Assembly: GCA_025774405.1 (NCBI GenBank)
Contig: JALGWB010000134.1
Coordinates: 1-5,878 of the forward strand
Length of the DNA stretch: 5,878 nucleotides
Direction: 5' to 3'
DNA from: a bacterium
Lineage (GTDB): Bacteria; Arandabacterota; Arandabacteria; Arandabacterales; Arandabacteraceae
Shown: in pieces, positions 1 through 5,219 of the stretch
How the letters are laid out: every line of letters begins with the position of its first letter
Numbering within the stretch: the stretch's first letter is position 1
Translations under genes and position numbers: made by a program
Notes under the pieces: model-generated
Databases searched by the model: none
What the model was told of the DNA's origin: nothing
Seen by the model: the letters and a program-made list of their open reading frames with translations, nothing else

Positions 1-180
1 GAGCTAAAAACGTGCAAGTTCATACCATTGCTACTGTTCTCTCTAGGCATCACGTCGTTGACACACCTTGCACCTATTGTTATACGGGCGTTCGCCTATT
101 ACAAGAGGAAACTAAGCAGGGGCAGATCGGTGGGTTCCTGTGCATTCGGACCGAATCCATTCAGTGCACGTTTTTAGCTC
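1..180. repeat. 16-bp perfect inverted repeat enclosing 148 nt
   Basis: GAGCTAAAAACGTGCA at 1-16 is the exact reverse complement of TGCACGTTTTTAGCTC at 165-180. Pairing stops at the inner edge (base 17 against 164 does not pair). The outer edge cannot be tested on the left because the window begins exactly there. The right arm ends 7 nt before the stop codon of the peptidase gene. The enclosed 148 nt show no convincing gene: the plus-strand reading frame that opens at 12 simply runs on as an antisense shadow of the peptidase C terminus. The layout could be the two ends of a small non-autonomous (MITE-like) element, a long-range hairpin in the peptidase 3' untranslated region, or a fold-back artefact at a contig end. 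No target-site duplication can be checked. Confidence 0.6.
140..169 (-). repeat. Nested hairpin-forming repeat downstream of the peptidase operon
   Basis: ATTCGG (144-149) and CCGAAT (151-156) are perfectly complementary around a single base. Outside them GTGC (140-143) can pair with GCAC (166-169), leaving a 9-nt bulge on one side. The structure lies 19 to 48 nt past the stop codon of the upstream peptidase gene, within its probable 3' untranslated region. No run of U follows it in the minus-strand transcript, so it is not a standard intrinsic terminator. It may be an RNA-stabilising stem, part of a small repeat element, or chance. Confidence 0.3.
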
Positions 181-187
181 CGACCCC

Positions 188-2572
188 TTATTTGAGCAGG
201 ATGAGCTTGGTTGTTGCCGAGACCTTGCCAGCTGAGAGTTTCACAAAGTATATGCCAGGTGAAGCCTTGTCCCCGTTCGAGTTTCTTCCATCCCACATGA
301 CTGTGCCTCTTTGCAGGAGGGCTTCATCGAGGTCGATTACCTTTGCCACTCGGCCAACCACATCGACAATCCGCAGGTTTGGATTCGATCCGAAGGATGC
401 CAGTTCACTCGAATTTCCGAGTGAGAATCGCAGGGTTACACTGCCTCTGGCAGGATTAGGGCTAGCAGCAATAACTGGCAATGTACAGGTAACGGCTGTC
501 ACACCCGACTGAGCACAGCCAACTCTCGCTGATCCAAGATAGGGCAGGTAGCCACCCTTGGTGACAGTCACAAGCATTTCACCTGTATCGGCTGGTGATA
601 TTGAAAAAGTGGCGACTCCATCAACAGCGGTCTGATCAACCTCGTAGATTTCCTCGTCCTTCCACAGGCAAACTGTTGCATCTGGCAGAGGCGAGGCGCC
701 AGAGGTCACCGTAACCGAGAAGTTTTGAGATCCTGTATAAATGGTCTCAGCATGCGCAACCGACATGGCAATTGGGGTATCAACCCAGATGGGCGTTTCA
801 GGATCACCGAAGAGATTCATACCGTACATTACCCAGCGCTCCGTACCGTTACCACCAGCATAGGGTATTCGTTGAACTTTGGCATCTGCATGAGCAACCC
901 CAAGGTTGGTATGGCCTCTTACAAAGATCGATTTGAAGAATTCACGGTCATGCATGTCACTCGTACCAGCGCCAGGATTGCCACTCCAGTACCATCCGAG
1001 TCTTGAGTTGGCAATTATGAAACCACCACCATCGGGAGCCTCAAGAAAAGATCTGGCGAAACACCCGGTTGCGTTATCGAAAGCCCCCGGGTCACAGGCG
1101 AGTGTGTAAAACACTGAATAGCGCGGCGCATTTGTGAGGTTCTCCATATCCGTACTTGTAAGGTAATCGTCAGCGATCTCTATAACTGTGATGTTGCCGT
1201 GCCCTGCGTGGTTGATGATGTTCTTGCCAGCATTCATTTCATTAAGAGCATTAGTACGGTTGAGATTGCCACTTGATTCATAGAGTTTTGTGATTGGATC
1301 AAAGCGAGCAGGCACTGACTCACTGTCAATCTGATTCTTTACAACCGCCTCATTGGTGTAGTCGTCAACATATTCTGCCATGAACAGCATTTCAAGTTGA
1401 TAGTCGGTAGGGACTGTGTAACAGCCCTCGTAGGTCAGGACCTTATGCACCACTGTCGTGCACTGGGTACCCGTGTTGGCAGTTATTCGTCCAACATAGA
1501 CATCCGGGTAGAGATCAACATCGTCCGTGGTCTCACCCCAGTAGGAATCGCCGTCAGCATTCCAATCGCCATCCATATCAGCAAAGTAGAGGTCGCAGGG
1601 AATGGATGTATCGACAGTTCCACCGACTTTCCCATAGCAGCCTCTTATCTTAGCCTTAGGAGCAGAAAGTGTCAGCAAGACCCAATTCGTGCTACGATTC
1701 ATGTAGTAGTCTTTGATGCAATTGCGGATTTGCTCGGGTTCATCCCGACCAGGATAGTTGGCAAGAATTGACTCCTGAATGGCTATCTCTGTGGGTATGC
1801 CCTTACGCGTCTTCCAGTTCTTCAAAACCTCATACTCATCTGCATGGTTTGCCAGACAAATGATGAGGTACTCAGCAGCACCCGAGGTCTCAAGTGGAGC
1901 CGCTCCTACAGGAAAGTCACGCTCGACATCAGCTCGATTGGCAACCAAATCGGCAACGATGTCGTTTCTCAGCTTGCGCACCTGAGCCGTCTCGAGCGGG
2001 ATCTCATCAGAGCTTGCTTCATTATCGAGGGCAACCCGTATGAGCATACTCCGATTGAAGACGATCTTATTCTCGCTCGGAATGTATTGAAGTGGAAATA
2101 TCCTGCAACTTGTTATCTTGCGACCCGCTAATCTTCCGCTTGGTCCTTCAACAACAGGCGAAATGGGATACGGCAACGAGCTTTCATAGATTGCTGGATC
2201 CGGCTGCACCATCTCGGCCGGCATTGCACCATCGAAAGGTATCTGGGGTTGCGCAGGCATGATTGTGTAGGAACCGGGCAGGGTGACTTGAGCAGTGACT
2301 TCAGCCCAAATCCCTGTGACAACCTTACCTCTTGGAACGTAAATGCTTATGGCCTTGATAGGCAAGGCTGGATGTCCTGGTGAGGCAATACAATCCATCC
2401 CTTCAAGAGCGAGGAGGTCGTATTCGCTTTCACCAAGCATTTTTTTCTGGTAACTGAGTTCTGCCCAATCAAAACTGACGGGAAAGATCAGCTCGCTTGA
2501 CTTACCTGCATAAGCTGAGGCACCTGTTACAAACACGATAGCTAAGCTAATGAGAAGGCCGAATCTCCGCAT
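188..2572 (-). CDS. Secreted gingipain-type (family C25) cysteine peptidase with C-terminal sorting domain, promoter-distal copy
   Basis: This is a 794-residue extracellular cysteine endopeptidase of the gingipain family. Residues 1-20 look like a Sec signal peptide (MRRF, hydrophobic core, then ASA before Tyr21). Residues about 25-205 resemble the C25 propeptide (GHPALPIKAISIYVPRG at 66-82). The caspase-like catalytic domain spans about 232-598, with the predicted catalytic His458 in HAGHGN and Cys493 in TLACDPGAF, then conserved CF (504-505) and FGDPETP (588-594). An acidic segment at 327-342 (DLYFADMDGDWNADGD) looks like a calcium site. An Ig-like domain follows (about 600-685), then a FlgD-Ig/T9SS type A sorting domain (about 703-794: PNPARG, MWDGR, SPGIYF, LILLK). 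The ATG at 2572 is chosen because a strong GGAGG lies 7 nt upstream and a signal peptide follows directly. It is probably cotranscribed with the similar gene 50 nt upstream. Cleavage specificity cannot be read from the sequence. Family assignment is firm; surface or secreted fate is inferred from the two terminal signals. Confidence 0.93.
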   Translation of the reverse strand: MRRFGLLISLAIVFVTGASAYAGKSSELIFPVSFDWAELSYQKKMLGESEYDLLALEGMDCIASPGHPALPIKAISIYVPRGKVVTGIWAEVTAQVTLPGSYTIMPAQPQIPFDGAMPAEMVQPDPAIYESSLPYPISPVVEGPSGRLAGRKITSCRIFPLQYIPSENKIVFNRSMLIRVALDNEASSDEIPLETAQVRKLRNDIVADLVANRADVERDFPVGAAPLETSGAAEYLIICLANHADEYEVLKNWKTRKGIPTEIAIQESILANYPGRDEPEQIRNCIKDYYMNRSTNWVLLTLSAPKAKIRGCYGKVGGTVDTSIPCDLYFADMDGDWNADGDSYWGETTDDVDLYPDVYVGRITANTGTQCTTVVHKVLTYEGCYTVPTDYQLEMLFMAEYVDDYTNEAVVKNQIDSESVPARFDPITKLYESSGNLNRTNALNEMNAGKNIINHAGHGNITVIEIADDYLTSTDMENLTNAPRYSVFYTLACDPGAFDNATGCFARSFLEAPDGGGFIIANSRLGWYWSGNPGAGTSDMHDREFFKSIFVRGHTNLGVAHADAKVQRIPYAGGNGTERWVMYGMNLFGDPETPIWVDTPIAMSVAHAETIYTGSQNFSVTVTSGASPLPDATVCLWKDEEIYEVDQTAVDGVATFSISPADTGEMLVTVTKGGYLPYLGSARVGCAQSGVTAVTCTLPVIAASPNPARGSVTLRFSLGNSSELASFGSNPNLRIVDVVGRVAKVIDLDEALLQRGTVMWDGRNSNGDKASPGIYFVKLSAGKVSATTKLILLK
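1484..1690 (-). repeat. Direct-repeat segment shared by the two peptidase genes (copy in the distal gene)
   Basis: This codes for residues 295-363 of the promoter-distal peptidase, from TNWVLL to VYVGRI. The other copy is at 3904-4110. The protein segments differ at only 5 of 69 residues. It is the best-conserved stretch of the tandem duplication and includes the acidic putative calcium loop. The genes are similar along their whole length, so this is one peak of a duplication and not a separate element. It is a possible substrate for recombination between the copies. Confidence 0.75.
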
Positions 2573-2579
2573 GCCATAA

Positions 2580-2584
2580 CCTCC
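2580..2584 (-). promoter_or_regulatory. Shine-Dalgarno site of the promoter-distal peptidase
   Basis: The minus strand reads GGAGG, then 7 nt, then the ATG ending at 2572. This is near-ideal spacing. It fixes the start and shows that the second gene has its own ribosome entry in the short 50-nt gap (2573-2622). That gap holds no recognisable terminator or second promoter. Confidence 0.8.
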
Positions 2585-2622
2585 GCACTTTACAAAGATG
2601 AACTTTTCAATGAATGTCCAGT

Positions 2623-4998
2623 CTATCTTAGAAGGACGAACTTGGTACCAACAGAAATCGTTCCAGATGTCAATCGAGCGAAATAGACACCGGCCGGGGC
2701 ACGTTCGCCATTCTCAAGGCGACCGTCCCATTTGATTACATTGAGGCGAAAGCGCGAAGGCTTGGTTTCAAGCGTTCTAACCAGTCTTCCTGATGCATTG
2801 TATATTGAAACAGCCAGCTCTGCTCTTGAGCGTATAGATGAATATGTGATGATTGCATTACCGATGACCGGATTGGGTGTTACACGCACCAAGATCCTGG
2901 CTTGCACACCAGCCTGACCAAGACCCGAAAGTCCCTCAGTAACGCGTGTGTCACCAAGATAAGGTAGATAGCCATTCTTGGTGACAGTGATGAGGATTGT
3001 GCCTGTATCCGAGGGTGAAAGTGTGAACTGAGCACTCCCATTGCTACCGGTGTAAGCAACCTCATAGACTGTGGAATCCATCCAGGCGCAAACCCTCGCA
3101 TCTTCAACCGGGGAGCCGTCAGCCATTGCGCTTACAGTGACACTCTGACTTCCAGCCTCAATGCTTTCGGGATGGGAAACACTCATTGTAAGTGGCGTAT
3201 CTTTCCAAACCGGTGTCTCCGGATCACCGAATAGATTACATGTAAACTGTGTCCAGCGATCTGTGCCGTTATCTTGTGACCATGGAATTCGCTGGACCTT
3301 AGCATCAGCGTGGACTACACCGAGGTGGTCGTAGTTCCTTACGAAGAGTGACTTGAAAAACTGTCGATCAAAGAGCTCTCCCGTCCCGTAGCCTGGATTC
3401 CCCGGCCAGTACCAGCCATAGCGGGAGTTACCGATGAAAAAGCCGCCACCGTTTTCGGCTTCAATGAATCCTCTTCCGAAACATCCCATGACATTTTCAA
3501 AATTGCCGGGAATGCAAGCCACCGTGTAAAGGACTGAGTACCTCGGCGCATTTGTAAGGGCGCGAGCATCATCAGTGGTGAGTACATCCGGCCCAATTGC
3601 GATAAGGTTAGCATTGCCATGACCATCATGGTTGACAATGGACATACCGCTATTGAGGGCATTCATAGCTGTTGAATGATTCAGGTTGCCACTTGACTCG
3701 TAGAGCTTGGTTATGGGGTCGAACCTCGGAGGTACAGACTCGTTATCTATCATGTTCTTGCCAACTGCGCCGTCGGTTGACTCATCGGCATATTCCGCTA
3801 GGAAAAGCATCCTGAGCTGATAGTCAGTGGGTACAGGGTAGTAACCCTCATAAGTGAGGATCTTCTGAACAACAGTTGAGCACTGCAAGCCCTTGTTAGC
3901 CGGGATCCTGCCAACATAGACATCAGGATACAGGTCAACGTCGTCATTGGTCTCACCCCAGTAACTGTCGCCGTCAGCATTCCAGTCACCGTCCATGTCA
4001 GCAAAGTAAAGATCACAGGGAATACCTTTATCAACCGTTCCTCCAACTTTGCAGTAGCAGCCTCTGATCTTTGCTTTGGGTGCTGAGAGTGTCAGTAGCA
4101 CCCAGACCGTACTCTGGTTGAGGTAGTAGTCGAGAATGCAGTTTCTGAGTTGCTCGGGTTCATCGCGACCAGGATATGTCGCAAGAATGTCTTGCTGGGT
4201 TACAATCTCAGTCGGAATTCCCTTGCGAATCTTCCAATTCTTGAGAGCCTCATATTCATCAGCATGCTGTTCGAGGCAGATGATTAGATACTCAGCAGCC
4301 TCGCCCGGCGAGAGCGTTCCGGTCTGGTTTCCAAAGTCAAGTTCGACTTCTTCCGGGTTGGCAACAAGCTTGCTGACAATCTCATTCCTCAACCGTCTGA
4401 CTGAGGCTGTCTCCAGAGGTATCCGGACCTGGTCAGGCGCGGGTTCAAGAGTGATCTCGAGGGCAAGCTGCTCATTAAGGATCAGGCGTCTCTCAGCTGG
4501 TATGTATTGGAGCGGGAATACTTCTATGCTAGCAATCTTCCTACCAGCAATGTGTCCCTCGGCTGCCAGTCGTACCGGCTGAGCTGGATAGGTTTCGGCA
4601 AGACCATATATCTTGGGATCGGGCATGACCGGCATCCATTGAATCTCACCATTCAAGGGAACCTCATGCTGACGTGGAAGAATGTAATATGTGCCGGGCA
4701 ACTCATAGGTCACAATGGGCCTGCCTGTGACAGATGCGATTCTGCTTCCTCGTGGCACATAGACCTGGATCGCCTTGACAGGTAGACAGGGCTCGCCAGG
4801 CTTGCCGCTCAGTGGAAGATCATTGACCTCAAGCAAGTCGAATGAGGTTTCTCCGATTCGATAGTGCTCTTGAGACAGATTCTCAAGCCGAAAGTCGACC
4901 ATGATAGTCTTTGATTGGCCGGACAGGGCTACCGAGATGCCGAAAACCAGAAATAGAAATAAAAAAAAGAACCTAAGCGAAGCTCTCCATTTTGGCAT
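2623..4998 (-). CDS. Secreted gingipain-type (family C25) cysteine peptidase with C-terminal sorting domain, promoter-proximal copy
   Basis: This is a 791-residue paralogue of the following gene with the same domain order. The signal peptide is about residues 1-26, with a Phe-rich core (RFFFLFLFLVFG) and probable cleavage near ALS-G. The propeptide-like region runs about 30-205 and the catalytic domain about 234-600. The predicted catalytic residues are His460 (NHDGHGN) and Cys495 (TVACIPGNF), with FGDPETP at 590-596. An acidic calcium-type loop is at 329-344. An Ig-like domain (about 602-687) and a FlgD-Ig/T9SS type A sorting domain (about 708-791: PNPVIG, KWDGR, PAGVYF, FVLLR) follow. Over residues 297-365 it matches its neighbour at 64 of 69 positions, while the propeptide and sorting domain are clearly more diverged. 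It has an additional Cys316 (GCYC, where the paralogue has GCYG). The ATG at 4998 is supported by a strong Shine-Dalgarno and immediate signal peptide. It is first in the probable two-gene operon, about 50 nt behind a good promoter. Its substrate is unknown. Confidence 0.93.
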   Translation of the reverse strand: MPKWRASLRFFFLFLFLVFGISVALSGQSKTIMVDFRLENLSQEHYRIGETSFDLLEVNDLPLSGKPGEPCLPVKAIQVYVPRGSRIASVTGRPIVTYELPGTYYILPRQHEVPLNGEIQWMPVMPDPKIYGLAETYPAQPVRLAAEGHIAGRKIASIEVFPLQYIPAERRLILNEQLALEITLEPAPDQVRIPLETASVRRLRNEIVSKLVANPEEVELDFGNQTGTLSPGEAAEYLIICLEQHADEYEALKNWKIRKGIPTEIVTQQDILATYPGRDEPEQLRNCILDYYLNQSTVWVLLTLSAPKAKIRGCYCKVGGTVDKGIPCDLYFADMDGDWNADGDSYWGETNDDVDLYPDVYVGRIPANKGLQCSTVVQKILTYEGYYPVPTDYQLRMLFLAEYADESTDGAVGKNMIDNESVPPRFDPITKLYESSGNLNHSTAMNALNSGMSIVNHDGHGNANLIAIGPDVLTTDDARALTNAPRYSVLYTVACIPGNFENVMGCFGRGFIEAENGGGFFIGNSRYGWYWPGNPGYGTGELFDRQFFKSLFVRNYDHLGVVHADAKVQRIPWSQDNGTDRWTQFTCNLFGDPETPVWKDTPLTMSVSHPESIEAGSQSVTVSAMADGSPVEDARVCAWMDSTVYEVAYTGSNGSAQFTLSPSDTGTILITVTKNGYLPYLGDTRVTEGLSGLGQAGVQARILVRVTPNPVIGNAIITYSSIRSRAELAVSIYNASGRLVRTLETKPSRFRLNVIKWDGRLENGERAPAGVYFARLTSGTISVGTKFVLLR
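3904..4110 (-). repeat. Direct-repeat segment shared by the two peptidase genes (copy in the proximal gene)
   Basis: This codes for residues 297-365 of the promoter-proximal peptidase and is the partner of 1484-1690. The five differences are Val for Asn, Cys for Gly, Lys-Gly for Thr-Ser and Asn for Thr. Recombination between the copies would delete one gene's worth of DNA and leave a single chimeric peptidase. Confidence 0.75.
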
Positions 4999-5002
4999 TT
5001 CT

Positions 5003-5012
5003 CACCTTCCTC
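5003..5012 (-). promoter_or_regulatory. Shine-Dalgarno site of the promoter-proximal peptidase
   Basis: The minus strand reads GAGGAAGGTG followed by AGAA and the ATG ending at 4998. It has two overlapping matches to the anti-Shine-Dalgarno sequence (GAGG and AAGGTGA), at spacings that suit the ATG. It decides the start of the 791-residue peptidase. Confidence 0.75.
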
Positions 5013-5052
5013 AGCGATATGCAGGGCGCTCTTTCTTGATCCGACACCTATT

Positions 5053-5082
5053 ATGATATACCAAAGTGACGCCAGATGTCAA
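5053..5082 (-). promoter_or_regulatory. Sigma70-type promoter of the peptidase operon
   Basis: On the minus strand a perfect -35 box TTGACA (5077-5082) is followed by an 18-nt spacer and the -10 box TATCAT (5053-5058, five of six consensus bases). Transcription would start near 5046 and give a leader of roughly 45-50 nt before the ATG at 4998. This is the best promoter match in the intergenic region and faces the two peptidase genes. The assignment is by consensus only, and sigma-factor preference in this lineage is not known. Confidence 0.65.
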
Positions 5083-5091
5083 GTTCTGGCG
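5070..5091. promoter_or_regulatory. Operator-like inverted repeat over the -35 box
   Basis: CGCCAGA (5070-5076) and TCTGGCG (5085-5091) form a perfect 7-bp inverted repeat around 8 nt. The TTGACA -35 box of the peptidase promoter (5077-5082) lies entirely in the 8-nt centre, so a dimeric protein bound here would occlude the polymerase. The hexamer GCCAGA occurs a third time at 5113-5118, 22 nt past the repeat. The site does not match the CRP consensus. No regulator gene is in the window, so its role is inferred from position and symmetry. Confidence 0.4.
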
Positions 5092-5092
5092 G

Positions 5093-5102
5093 CTACCGGT
5101 AG
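5093..5102. repeat. 10-bp perfect palindrome in the divergent intergenic region
   Basis: CTACCGGTAG is a perfect palindrome one base beyond the inverted repeat at 5070-5091 and just upstream of the peptidase -35 box. It could be a second protein-binding site; a palindrome of this size may also arise by chance. Confidence 0.3.
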
Positions 5103-5179
5103 TCAATGCGTGGCCAGAGTCATCGGGAAACATGAAGTAGGAGAAACTTGGCTCATGTTAATACAGGTGCCTTGATTGG

Positions 5180-5208
5180 TTGACTGTCGCAGCTGGCTAG
5201 CTTACCAT
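5180..5208 (+). promoter_or_regulatory. Candidate promoter of the membrane phosphodiesterase-like gene
   Basis: TTGACT (5180-5185, five of six bases) is separated by 17 nt from TACCAT (5203-5208, four of six bases). Transcription would begin around 5214-5216, only a few bases before the ATG at 5220. The message would be nearly leaderless, which fits the absence of a proper Shine-Dalgarno there (only GAG directly against the start codon). The -10 match is modest, and other starts within 5103-5180 cannot be excluded. Confidence 0.35.
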
Positions 5209-5219
5209 TGGCAACGAGC

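Noticed and set aside
1..187. Integron attC site, prompted by the inverted repeat and by GTTATACGGGCGTT at 78-91
   Set aside because: The repeat ends do not carry the RYYYAAC/GTTRRRY core sites, there is no L-box pairing with an extra base, and no integrase or cassette layout is visible.
87..187. Intrinsic terminator for the peptidase operon
   Set aside because: The GGCG-TT-CGCC hairpin at 87-96 is short, and neither it nor the stem at 140-169 is followed by a U-run in the minus-strand transcript. The U5 of the minus strand lies inside an arm of the long repeat.
12..512. Plus-strand reading frame of 166 codons at the left edge
   Set aside because: About two thirds lies antisense to the conserved C-terminal sorting domain of the peptidase. 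It has no Shine-Dalgarno and no recognisable domain, and the strong family match is on the minus strand.
1397..2131. Several overlapping plus-strand frames (1397-1771, 1779-1985, 1844-2131)
   Set aside because: They are antisense shadows of the catalytic and propeptide regions of a well-supported C25 peptidase, and similar shadows recur at the matching place in the paralogue (4136-4582).
2573..2622. Separate promoter or terminator between the two peptidase genes
   Set aside because: The 50-nt gap has only the Shine-Dalgarno of the second gene; no -35/-10 pair and no stem followed by U were found.
188..4998. CRISPR or tandem repeat array
   Set aside because: The repetition is one duplicated gene with diverged copies; no short regularly spaced repeats occur.
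188..4998. PorU-type sortase instead of exported protease
   Set aside because: Both proteins have the compact signal / propeptide / C25 / Ig / sorting layout of cargo peptidases and are about 790 residues, shorter than typical PorU, which is more than 1100 residues as I recall. It is not strictly excluded without alignment.
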